Source: Mageeibacillus sp. UBA5770
Lineage (GTDB): Bacteria; Bacillota_A; Clostridia; Saccharofermentanales; Saccharofermentanaceae
Length of the DNA: 34,067 bases
Assembly: GCA_002418705.1 (NCBI GenBank)
Contig: DIEQ01000074.1
Coordinates: 131-34,197, forward strand
Reading direction: 5' to 3'
The notes beneath the pieces are model-generated. The model was given only the letters and a program-made list of their open reading frames with translations, was not told where the DNA came from and made no database searches. Of this stretch, positions 1-7,538 are shown piece after piece. Position numbers and translations under genes: made by a program. Within the stretch, counting starts at the first letter, position 1; each line of letters opens with the position of its first letter.

Positions 1-31
1 CCGTTGCGTCTGCCGATTCCGCCACACGAGC
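1..31 (-). tRNA. tRNA-Leu, 5' part only (runs off the left edge)
   Basis: Read on the minus strand from position 31, the sequence gives a 7-nt acceptor strand GCTCGTG, then TG, then the D-arm GCGGAATCGGCAGACGC. This D-arm is characteristic of the long-variable-arm class II tRNA-Leu. Only about 31 nt lie in the window, so the anticodon and 3' half are missing and the isoacceptor cannot be given. tRNA-Ser is the main alternative, but the GGCGGAATCGGCAGACGC pattern is typical of Leu. A strong promoter sits at the expected distance upstream (58-86). Confidence 0.85.
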
Positions 32-57
32 TTGTTCTCCCGCTTAGGTGCTTAGCA

Positions 58-86
58 ATTGTAGCACGCCATTCTCTACATGTCAA
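58..86 (-). promoter_or_regulatory. Sigma-70/SigA promoter of the tRNA-Leu gene
   Basis: On the minus strand there is a perfect -35 TTGACA (81-86), a 17-nt spacer and a -10 TACAAT (58-63, five of six consensus bases). Transcription would start near position 51, about 20 nt before the mature tRNA 5' end. This is the strongest promoter match in the window, as expected for a stable RNA gene. Confidence 0.85.
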
Positions 87-275
87 ACGGTAATTTGCAT
101 TTATTTTAAATCCGTTCGGTTAACTGTTTGTGGTCGATTGGTATTACTCTTTTATTATACAGGATTAGAATGGAATTAACCGGATTTACGTAAAGATTGC
201 CTGCAGAATCGATATAATTTCGAATTATCTTTGTTTATATTGCGGTTTTTTCCAATTGGTTGTAACATTTATCTG

Positions 276-304
276 TTGGAAAAATCGGATTAACTGAATA
301 TAGA
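276..304 (+). promoter_or_regulatory. Candidate promoter of the surface protein gene
   Basis: TTGGAA (276-281), a 17-nt spacer and TATAGA (299-304) lie about 40 nt before the start codon at 343. Both boxes match four of six consensus bases. The rest of the 87-342 interval between the tRNA promoter and this gene is AT-rich and shows no ORF, repeat or RNA structure that I can support. Confidence 0.4.
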
Positions 305-342
305 ATACTTTACGACTTTAATTATTGGAGGAGATGCAGCAA

Positions 343-2022
343 ATGGATGAAAATAAAGCAGATGAAAAGGAAATTCTTCGCAGACGGGATCTCGAAGAAA
401 AGCTCAATACGGATCAGCCTGAAGATTCAGACTCTTCAGTAAAGGAAGCGAGTTCTGTTTTTCAGTCGTTTGCCAATAAGTCGACAAGTGAAAAAAGAAC
501 TCTTTTTCATTCTGAAGATGATTCTCTCCCACACTTGGAAGTTAAGGAACCTGCATCAAACTCACTGTTTTCTTCAGATTCTGCCCCCGCTCAGAATAAG
601 TCGCTGTTTGCTTATGACCGAAACATTTTTGACGAGAGTGACTTTGCTCCGGAAGATCAGATCGTAAGTACAAATAGCACGAGCAATCAGTATATTCCTC
701 CGAGTCCGGTTCAGAACAATTCAGACTCGTCATTTAGTGACGGCGATAATTTCGAAAATGAGGACCCGGATGCTGCCTTCCCTTTGTTTTTGTCGTTTAA
801 GGCTAATGATTCCATTAAGAATGTATCTGAAGGTGTCAGGGAGAAGTATCCGGCACCAGACGACAGCGCAGCCATGCAAAACGAAGAAATCAGCAGTTCT
901 TCTGCGTTACCCGTAAACACGGAAAATCCTGTTCAGGTATCTGATATACCGTCTGAAGAATTTGATGATTACAGTAAAATGCTTGATGCATTGGATACAC
1001 CGATTTTCAAACCTTACAGTCTACCGGCCGAAGATGACGAATATTATGATAATGGGCCGGTTTATGATATTCCCCAGGTTTTTGATGACCGTAATGCACG
1101 GGACAGCGTTGATAAAATCGACGACACTGATATGACGGATCCCGACGAGGCGTATTCTCCTGAATATGATCATGTTCCGGTCCGTTCTCAAGGTGTGCAT
1201 CCGCAAATGAGCGGCGACCCGGATCCTGTCGTCCTTACAGCACGCCCAGGCACCCGTTATTCGGCCGCGCAGCAAATGGGTAATGTAACGCCCGCGCCGA
1301 AGCTCCGAACCCAGACAAGGCAGACAAGGGCCGCCAACCGGATGCCGCTGGTCATTGTACTATTCACTTTAGCCATTCTCGTTGCTTTGTTTTCAGTGTG
1401 GAGCTATTTTTCTGACGGCAACGGTCTATTCTCATTATTTGGTTCAAAAGCAAATACAAATGTAACGACTGCTGCTACAACTGCTGCTGCCGTTATAGAG
1501 ACCGCTGCCGAAACGACTGCTGCAGCTGAAACTACAGCGGAAACTTCGCAAAAGCCAACACCCGTCCCAACAAGTACTCCGGCTCCGACTCAGGAAACAA
1601 CAGCAGCCGAAACGACAGCTGCCGAGACAACGGCTGCTACAACGGCTGAGACGACGGCTTCAGGTCCTGCCATGATCCCATCGGGCTTTGCTACAACGAT
1701 TTCCAATGGATCGGCCAGCGGTGACACAGCAAGTTTCGATATTAACTTCAAGAACTCAGGCGGTAATGATGTGTCTTTCTATGACGGAATTGAATACATC
1801 ACTATTACATTCTCAACTTCAGGAGCGACAATCGTGGATGTAACAAGCGATGATTTTGTCTTTACAGCAAATCCGGATAAGAGAAATACTTTCATAGGTA
1901 CACCGGTCAGTAAAGAAGTCGTTGCATTCAGAGACACAAGAACCGTCACTATCTCGGCAAAATCTGATGGAACATCAATCGGGAAATACACGATAAAATA
2001 CTACGTTAAATGCTATAGCTGA
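343..2022 (+). CDS. Single-pass membrane protein with acidic N-terminal region, Thr/Ala-rich linker and extracytoplasmic C-terminal domain
   Basis: I do not recognise a named family. The 559-aa protein has three parts. Residues 1-330 are acidic, rich in Ser, Asp, Glu and Pro, and probably disordered. A single hydrophobic helix (about 334-356) follows a basic stretch, so the N-terminal part should be cytoplasmic and the C-terminal part outside. Next come a low-complexity linker (about 370-440) of repeated ETTAA/TTAAE units with a Pro-Thr patch, and a roughly 110-residue C-terminal domain whose alternating pattern suggests a beta-sandwich (cohesin- or Ig-like). The start is taken at 343 because GGAGGAG at 327-333 gives about 9 nt spacing; the TTG at 325 overlaps this site and the ATG at 334 touches it. 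The gene stands alone, with its own terminator. The linker resembles spacers of clostridial cell surface proteins. Confidence 0.8.
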   Translation: MDENKADEKEILRRRDLEEKLNTDQPEDSDSSVKEASSVFQSFANKSTSEKRTLFHSEDDSLPHLEVKEPASNSLFSSDSAPAQNKSLFAYDRNIFDESDFAPEDQIVSTNSTSNQYIPPSPVQNNSDSSFSDGDNFENEDPDAAFPLFLSFKANDSIKNVSEGVREKYPAPDDSAAMQNEEISSSSALPVNTENPVQVSDIPSEEFDDYSKMLDALDTPIFKPYSLPAEDDEYYDNGPVYDIPQVFDDRNARDSVDKIDDTDMTDPDEAYSPEYDHVPVRSQGVHPQMSGDPDPVVLTARPGTRYSAAQQMGNVTPAPKLRTQTRQTRAANRMPLVIVLFTLAILVALFSVWSYFSDGNGLFSLFGSKANTNVTTAATTAAAVIETAAETTAAAETTAETSQKPTPVPTSTPAPTQETTAAETTAAETTAATTAETTASGPAMIPSGFATTISNGSASGDTASFDINFKNSGGNDVSFYDGIEYITITFSTSGATIVDVTSDDFVFTANPDKRNTFIGTPVSKEVVAFRDTRTVTISAKSDGTSIGKYTIKYYVKCYS

Positions 2023-2044
2023 AAATAACTGACTACTTGAAAAA

Positions 2045-2090
2045 GGGCTTCTGCATCCTGAACTTTAAAAAGTTCAGGATGCAGAAGCCC
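2045..2090. terminator. Bidirectional rho-independent terminator
   Basis: A perfect 20-bp stem (2045-2064 with 2071-2090) closes a short AT loop. It has an A run on its left (2040-2044) and CTTTTT on its right (2091-2096), so it can end transcription of the surface protein gene (+) and of the prfB operon (-), whose stop codons lie 22 nt away on each side. Confidence 0.9.
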
Positions 2091-2112
2091 CTTTTTATAG
2101 TTAATGCATTAA

Positions 2113-3222
2113 TTATTTTTCTATCTGCATACCGGATAGGAATGCATTAATAAATCCGTCCAGGTCTCCGTCCATAACACCGTCAACATCTACGACTTCA
2201 TATCCGGTACGATGATCTTTAACCATAGTATACGGGCAGAAAACATAGGACCGGATCTGGCTTCCCCAGGCAATTTCCATCTGGTTGCCCTTCAAATCCT
2301 CAATCTTCTCCATATGCGCTGCCTGAGCGAGGGCAAAGAGCTTGGCTTTCATCATGTTCATTGCTGTTTCCTTATTCTGAACCTGTGAACGCTCTGACTG
2401 GCAGGATGTCACACATCCGGTCGGCAAATGTGTGAGACGTACGGCAGAGTCAGTTTTATTGATATGCTGTCCGCCCTTTCCGGATGCCCGGTATGTGTCA
2501 ATCCGCAGATCTTCCATCTTGATTACAATATCAATCGAATCATCGAGTTCGGGAATAACTTCACAGGAAGCAAAAGAAGTGTGACGCCTTCCGGAAGAGT
2601 CGAACGGGGATATGCGCACAAGGCGGTGAACACCAATCTCAGAGCGCAGGAACCCATAAGCATTATCTCCGGAAATAAGAATCGAAGCACTCTTGATTCC
2701 GGCTTCATCACCATCAAGGAAATCAAGTTCTTTTACCTCGAAGTCATGCGCTTCCGCCCAGCGGTTATACATGCGGTAAAGCATGGACACCCAATCCTGA
2801 GCTTCCGTTCCGCCGGCACCGGCATGAAGAGTCAATATTGCGTTGTTTTTGTCATACTCCCCGGTGAGCAGAGTCTGAAGTCGCATATTTTCGAAATCAT
2901 GGCGAAAACGTATTACACCCTGCTGAACTTCCGAAAGAATCTCCTGATCATCTACCTCATCACCAAGTTCGCAGAGAACAAGAAGGTCCTCCCGCTCTTT
3001 TTCAAGATTATGGAAGTGATCAACGCGCTTCTGCAGCTGACGCATGCGTGTCTGGGTATGCTGGGCTTTTTCGACATTACCCCAGAAATCCGGTTCCTGT
3101 GCGTGTGCCTCAAGCTCCGAAATCTCATCGTGCAGATTCTCAATATGAAGAGAGTCTTTTAGAAGGGCCAGAGGAGCCTCCATACCTTCAAGCTCAAGTC
3201 TATATGTATCAAATTCAATCAT
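2113..3222 (-). CDS. prfB: Peptide chain release factor 2 (RF2)
   Basis: RF2 recognises UAA and UGA stop codons in the ribosomal A site and triggers peptide release. The 369-aa protein has the stop-codon recognition tripeptide SPF at residues 205-207 and the catalytic GGQ at 250-252. Both fall at the same numbers as in the E. coli protein, and the length is normal. The frame is continuous from ATG 3222. At codons 25-26, where most prfB genes carry the CUU-UGA-C programmed +1 frameshift site, this gene reads CTT CAT (Leu-His), so the autoregulatory frameshift is absent. The start lies 2 nt after the stop codon of the aminotransferase gene, with GAGGAG inside that gene's end, which suggests translational coupling. 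Confidence 0.97.
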   Translation of the reverse strand: MIEFDTYRLELEGMEAPLALLKDSLHIENLHDEISELEAHAQEPDFWGNVEKAQHTQTRMRQLQKRVDHFHNLEKEREDLLVLCELGDEVDDQEILSEVQQGVIRFRHDFENMRLQTLLTGEYDKNNAILTLHAGAGGTEAQDWVSMLYRMYNRWAEAHDFEVKELDFLDGDEAGIKSASILISGDNAYGFLRSEIGVHRLVRISPFDSSGRRHTSFASCEVIPELDDSIDIVIKMEDLRIDTYRASGKGGQHINKTDSAVRLTHLPTGCVTSCQSERSQVQNKETAMNMMKAKLFALAQAAHMEKIEDLKGNQMEIAWGSQIRSYVFCPYTMVKDHRTGYEVVDVDGVMDGDLDGFINAFLSGMQIEK

Positions 3223-3224
3223 TA

Positions 3225-4421
3225 TCAGTCATTCTCCTCATCTCTCAGATCCTTTACAAAATCAGACAACCGGCTTACTGCTTCCTTGATGTTCTCCATG
3301 GATGCGGCATAACTGATTCTCACATAACCTTCCCCACAGTCCCCGAAAGCTTTTCCCGGGACAATCGCAACTTTCTTTTCCTTTAAGAACCTCTCGCAAA
3401 ATGCTTCTGAATCCAGTCCAAGTCCCTTGATGCTCGGAAAGGCGTAGAAAGCACCGAAAGGTTCGAAGCACTCTAGTCCTGCCAGACGTAAACCGTGAAT
3501 AATAACCCTTCTTCTTCGGTTATATTCATCTCGCATCTCCGAAGTATCCCTGTCAGCATTCCTGGCAGCCTCGACAGCAGCAAACTGGGCGGTCGAAGGT
3601 GAACTCATAATACAATACTGGTGGATTTTGTTCATAGCAGCAATCAATCCCTCGGGACCGCAGGCAAAACCGATTCTCCAGCCAGTCATTGCAAAGGCCT
3701 TGGAAAAACCATTGACAATGATTGTCCTGTCATACATGGAAGGAAAAGTTGCAATCGAACAATGCGGCTCAGCAGAATATGACAGCTCGGCGTAAAGTTC
3801 ATCCGAAAGAACAATTACATGCGGATGGCGGTCAAGAACCTCGACAATCGCAGCAAGTTCTTCTTTTGACATAGTTGCTCCGGTTGGATTATTGGGGTAA
3901 CCAATCATAAGCAGCTTCGTCTTATCGGTAATCGCTGCTTCAAGATCTTGCGCTTTCAGTTTAAAGTCATTATTGGCAGAGGTTGTAATAATTACGGGAA
4001 CTCCGCGCGCCATCACGACGGTTGCCTTATACGCAACGAAACATGGTTCAACAATAATCACTTCGTCGCCAGGATTAACGAGTGCGCGGACTGCAAGGTC
4101 AATGGCTTCGCTTCCGCCAACAGTTACAAGAATTTCAGTTTTGGGACTATAAGAAAGAGAAAAACGACGGGTCATATATTCATCAATTGCTTCTCTCAAT
4201 TCAAGGTATCCCTGATTCGGTGAATAATGGGTGTATCCCTGCTCCAGCGAATAAATGCCTGCTTCACGGATACGCCACGGGGTAACAAAATCAGGTTCAC
4301 CGATGGACAGTGAAATGACTTCACCTTTCATTTCGTTTGCAAGGTCAAAAAAACGCCGGATAGCTGACGGTGGAATAGCCTTTACCTGATCGGACAAATA
4401 ATTATTCGGATTTTCCAACAT
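3225..4421 (-). CDS. Class I/II PLP-dependent aminotransferase (aspartate/aromatic type, PatA-like)
   Basis: Fold-type I aminotransferase of 398 aa, the usual length. It transfers an amino group between an amino acid and a 2-oxo acid using pyridoxal phosphate. Visible landmarks are SLSIGEPDF near residue 40, NPTGAT in the middle, SDELYAELSY (the PLP-ring Asp and Tyr), and the Schiff-base lysine K241 in SKAFAMTGWRIGF, whose Arg-containing segment follows. The substrate cannot be read from the sequence; aspartate, alanine or aromatic amino acids are all possible. The gene lies 55 nt downstream of an Lrp/AsnC regulator, a pairing common in Firmicutes, and directly upstream of prfB. Amino-acid-responsive control by the regulator is inferred. 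Confidence 0.92.
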   Translation of the reverse strand: MLENPNNYLSDQVKAIPPSAIRRFFDLANEMKGEVISLSIGEPDFVTPWRIREAGIYSLEQGYTHYSPNQGYLELREAIDEYMTRRFSLSYSPKTEILVTVGGSEAIDLAVRALVNPGDEVIIVEPCFVAYKATVVMARGVPVIITTSANNDFKLKAQDLEAAITDKTKLLMIGYPNNPTGATMSKEELAAIVEVLDRHPHVIVLSDELYAELSYSAEPHCSIATFPSMYDRTIIVNGFSKAFAMTGWRIGFACGPEGLIAAMNKIHQYCIMSSPSTAQFAAVEAARNADRDTSEMRDEYNRRRRVIIHGLRLAGLECFEPFGAFYAFPSIKGLGLDSEAFCERFLKEKKVAIVPGKAFGDCGEGYVRISYAASMENIKEAVSRLSDFVKDLRDEEND

Positions 4422-4476
4422 ACGTGTTCTCTCCTCTTCTCACCTAAGAATTCATTCATTCAAATATCAGGTGTTT

Positions 4477-4965
4477 TCAGAGGATAACCGCTTCGCGCCT
4501 GTCTATAGGCTTATCTTCGAAGACTACGCCGTTGCTCTTATATTTTTTAAGAATAAAGTGCGTTGCTGTAGAAACAACACCCTCGATAGGTGCAACTTTA
4601 TTAGAAATGAATGAAGCTACTTCACGAAGTGTGGAGTCTTCTATGATAAGCATCAGGTCAAATCCGCCGGACATCAGGTAACAGGAAGTAACCTGAGGAT
4701 AGCGATACAGGTGCTGGGCAATTCTGTCAAAGCCCTGATCCCTCTGGGGCATAAGTCTGACCTCAATCAGAGCCGTTACCGATTCGCGCTTGGTTTTTTC
4801 CCAGTTAACAACAGTGGTATATCCAAGAATGATATCATCATCATGGAGAGACTGAAGTTCCGCAGAGATCTCTTCCTCCGTTGCACCAAGCATAACAGCT
4901 AGTTCGGGCTGTGTCAGTCTTGCATTGTGTTCAATCAGTCGAAGAAGTTCATAGCGATCAATCAT
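4477..4965 (-). CDS. Lrp/AsnC family transcriptional regulator
   Basis: A 162-aa leucine-responsive/AsnC-type regulator. The N-terminal 55 residues form a winged helix-turn-helix (LLRLIEHNARLTQPELAVML begins the recognition unit). The C-terminal RAM domain (about 65-145) has the typical ligand-binding turn around SCYLMSGGFDLMLII. Proteins of this family form octamers that bind amino acids and switch nearby metabolic genes. GGAGG precedes ATG 4965. It is the first gene of the operon with the aminotransferase and prfB, so it probably controls its own promoter at 5015-5044. The effector is unknown. Confidence 0.93.
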   Translation of the reverse strand: MIDRYELLRLIEHNARLTQPELAVMLGATEEEISAELQSLHDDDIILGYTTVVNWEKTKRESVTALIEVRLMPQRDQGFDRIAQHLYRYPQVTSCYLMSGGFDLMLIIEDSTLREVASFISNKVAPIEGVVSTATHFILKKYKSNGVVFEDKPIDRREAVIL

Positions 4966-5014
4966 AATTTACCTCCAATGATAAAAATAATATTTACCAA
5001 TCTATTTTCCGGTT

Positions 5015-5044
5015 ATTGTATCACATATAAACAAAGCAGTTCAA
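5015..5044 (-). promoter_or_regulatory. Promoter of the lrp-aminotransferase-prfB operon
   Basis: On the minus strand: TTGAAC (5039-5044), an 18-nt spacer, and TACAAT (5015-5020) preceded by TG one base upstream (an extended -10). It lies 50 nt before the lrp start. The rest of the 4966-5123 gap shows no clear terminator for the MATE gene. Confidence 0.6.
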
Positions 5045-5123
5045 TGAAATGAAATACAATCATCCCGCACGATGAAGCAGAAAATTCAAAATTAATCCAG
5101 GAATCCCGATAAACCGCATGCTC

Positions 5124-6530
5124 TTACAAATCATCAAAGGATTTCATCGAGTTAATCCATTTTTTTGATATGAATCTCTTAATGCCGATTACAGCCTTTA
5201 TTGCTTCATCAGACACAGTGAACAGATATACGACGGGAAGCGGCCATACGAATTTCCATCCGGCAAGAAAAGCCATTGGAATTGAAAACAGCCAGAGCGG
5301 AATGACTTCAGCGATAAATGCAAATCGTGTGTCTCCGCCTGCACGAAGTGCACCGAGAAGATTTTCAAGATTAAATGTCTTTATGGGAATCACTATCGCA
5401 AAAATCCTGATAAGAAGAATTCCATACTCCCTTGCCTGATCTGAAACATCAAAAAGCCCTGCAAGGTTTTTACTTTCAAGAAAAAGAACAATACCTATCA
5501 GCAAGCCAACCAGCGATCCGAGAATATTCGTACGTGCGGCATAGATATATGCATGGGAGTGACTGTCTTCACCAATTTTATGTCCGACAAGTGCAGCCGT
5601 GGCTGAGGCCATCCCCATCGTAAGTGCAAATGCAAGTCGGTCAATAGTCTGCAGGATATTATAGCCTGCAACGAAAGTAGTTCCCATTTTGGCAAAAAGT
5701 ACTGTATATGATGATATTCCAAGAGACCATAAACCCTCATTAAGCAATACCGGAGCTGTTACACGCATTATTTCCTTTAAAAAAGAAGCGGTTAGAGCTC
5801 TGAAATCTCTTATGTGTACAGCAATCGGATATTTGCGAAGATAAACCATACCGATAATTAGAAACAGTTCGAGCGATCTGGCTATAAGTGTAGCTATCGC
5901 GGATCCTCTTACACCGAGTTTGGGGAAACCTGCCAGCCCGTAAATCAAAAGTGCATTCAGAACTGTATTTACGACGATCGAAACAGCAGAGACCCATAAG
6001 GGCAGTGCGGCCTTCTTCACACTTCGCAGCCCGCTGTAAAACACGTTTGAAATTGCTGCCAGCGGATAGCTGAAAGCAATGATCTTTAAAAAACTGGCGC
6101 CGAGCCCGATAACTTCCCTGTCATCAGTGAATACCTGCATAATTTGTCGGGGTATCAGTAAAGTAATAATCATAAAAAAAAGTGAAACGACAAATGCAGC
6201 CAAAACTCCGATGGCCATTGTCATACGCACACCGTTATAATCTTTTCGCCCCCAATATTGCGCAATAAAGATTGCTATTCCGGAACCGACCCCGAACATA
6301 AATACAACCATCAGGAAAAAGACGGCATTTGCAATTCCGACTGCAGCAAGCGCTGAATCACCAAGTCTGCCGACCATAACACTGTCGACAAGATTAAGTC
6401 CAGAACTGAAAAGATTCTGAAGTGCAACCGGCAGTCCGATTGTCAGGAGTACCGACCAGTAAATACGATCGTGAATCAAGTCATGTATGACTCCTGAACG
6501 TGAATTATGCGAATGGATGGGCTGATTCAT
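5124..6530 (-). CDS. MATE family multidrug/toxin extrusion transporter
   Basis: A 468-aa polytopic membrane protein with about 12 hydrophobic segments arranged as two MatE repeats. The first begins LTIGLPVALQNLFSSGLNLV with the DSVMVGRLGDSALAAVG signature at about residues 49-66. The second half begins near residue 250 with APVLLNEGLWSLGIS. MATE exporters use Na+ or H+ gradients to expel cationic drugs or metabolites; the substrate is not predictable here. The start is ATG 6530 with AGGAG 5 nt upstream. The gene is downstream of a PHP phosphoesterase and malic enzyme on the same strand and may share their transcript. Confidence 0.93.
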   Translation of the reverse strand: MNQPIHSHNSRSGVIHDLIHDRIYWSVLLTIGLPVALQNLFSSGLNLVDSVMVGRLGDSALAAVGIANAVFFLMVVFMFGVGSGIAIFIAQYWGRKDYNGVRMTMAIGVLAAFVVSLFFMIITLLIPRQIMQVFTDDREVIGLGASFLKIIAFSYPLAAISNVFYSGLRSVKKAALPLWVSAVSIVVNTVLNALLIYGLAGFPKLGVRGSAIATLIARSLELFLIIGMVYLRKYPIAVHIRDFRALTASFLKEIMRVTAPVLLNEGLWSLGISSYTVLFAKMGTTFVAGYNILQTIDRLAFALTMGMASATAALVGHKIGEDSHSHAYIYAARTNILGSLVGLLIGIVLFLESKNLAGLFDVSDQAREYGILLIRIFAIVIPIKTFNLENLLGALRAGGDTRFAFIAEVIPLWLFSIPMAFLAGWKFVWPLPVVYLFTVSDEAIKAVIGIKRFISKKWINSMKSFDDL

Positions 6531-6587
6531 AAGTGCTCCTTTATGTTATCGACAGACAACGCGGAGAAATGAATCCATCCGAATCAT

Positions 6588-7481
6588 CTATGTTATATGC
6601 AGCAGGCCCTGCCTGATAAGTTCGTCCCTGTCTTCTCTTGAAAGATCACAGGATCCAAGAGGCCTGCCTAAATGAAATATTCCATGAAAATCACTGCCTG
6701 CTGTCCTAAAAAGTCCATATTTATCTGATATTTGACGTATAAGTGACTTATCAGCCTCTGTGTGTACCGGGTGCGAGTATTCGATGCCCTTGAGCCCCGA
6801 TTTGACCAGTGACGGTACAGAATCATAATTCTTTTGCTGCCCGGGATGTGCAAGTACAGCATATCCGTTATCTGCACGAATCGCAGCTACAACATCCTGA
6901 GCAGAAACATACTCGATATCGTAAAAACAATCGCCGCCTCTGCGAAAATGCTGTCTGTAGAAATCACCCATGATGTCATCAATAAGTCCCTTACCGTGCA
7001 TTGTACTTAAAATGTGATGCTTGAATATCTGATCACCTTTGCAATTAGCCTGAACTTCACTAAAGGTAATCGGATACCCTTGCTTATGAAGAATTGAGAT
7101 CTGATATCGGCTCGATTCATTTCTTCTCGCCTGCATTGTTTTGCATATGGGGAGAAGGTTAATGGGTACAAAAGGCTCACATCCTGGCCAGTAACCAAGA
7201 ATGTGAGCCTTTTTACCTGTGTCATAGTCTCTTGCAGAGACTTCGGTACCCCTGATAAGGGAAATACCGAGTTCTTCTGCCTGGATAAAGGCATCCATTC
7301 CGCTTTGTGATAACCAATGCGTCGTGTCATGATCTGTCAGAGCCAGATCACGGATGCCAAGTGCATGAGCTAATGCAAATATCTCTTCCGGTGCAAATGA
7401 GCCGTCCGAGTATTCCGTGTGAACATGAAGATCCAACAAGGCAGATTTCTCTGTACTGTTATCATTTCGGTAATCATTCAC
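6588..7481 (-). CDS. PHP-domain phosphoesterase (YciV/TrpH-like, RNase AM / nucleotide phosphatase type)
   Basis: A 297-aa PHP metal-dependent phosphoesterase. The metal-binding motifs appear in order: HVHTEYSDG near residue 20, TDHDT, a Glu in GTEVSA, HILGYW, AHPG, and GSDFHG near the C-terminus. The YciV/TrpH group contains 5'-3' exoribonucleases acting on short RNA and 3',5'-nucleoside bisphosphate phosphatases; which activity applies here cannot be told. The first standard start is GTG 7481, but its AGGAG (7502-7506) is 20 nt away. An in-frame ATA at 7491-7493 lies 8 nt from that AGGAG, so translation may begin there and add four residues. It is followed 57 nt later by the MATE gene. Confidence 0.88.
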   Translation of the reverse strand: MNDYRNDNSTEKSALLDLHVHTEYSDGSFAPEEIFALAHALGIRDLALTDHDTTHWLSQSGMDAFIQAEELGISLIRGTEVSARDYDTGKKAHILGYWPGCEPFVPINLLPICKTMQARRNESSRYQISILHKQGYPITFSEVQANCKGDQIFKHHILSTMHGKGLIDDIMGDFYRQHFRRGGDCFYDIEYVSAQDVVAAIRADNGYAVLAHPGQQKNYDSVPSLVKSGLKGIEYSHPVHTEADKSLIRQISDKYGLFRTAGSDFHGIFHLGRPLGSCDLSREDRDELIRQGLLHIT

Positions 7482-7538
7482 TGCGGTTTGTATAAGTCAT
7501 ACTCCTATCTGTTCGTGTTTTAAAGAAGCAAGCTCGAA

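Noticed and set aside
1..60. The left edge as part of an rRNA operon or an integration site
   Set aside because: It reads as a single tRNA-Leu 5' end with its own promoter. No integrase or att-like duplication is visible, though the tRNA 3' end, the usual integration site, lies outside the window.
2428..3162. A 244-codon open frame on the plus strand inside prfB
   Set aside because: It is fully antisense to prfB, has no ribosome binding site, and its translation resembles no protein family; prfB is certain.
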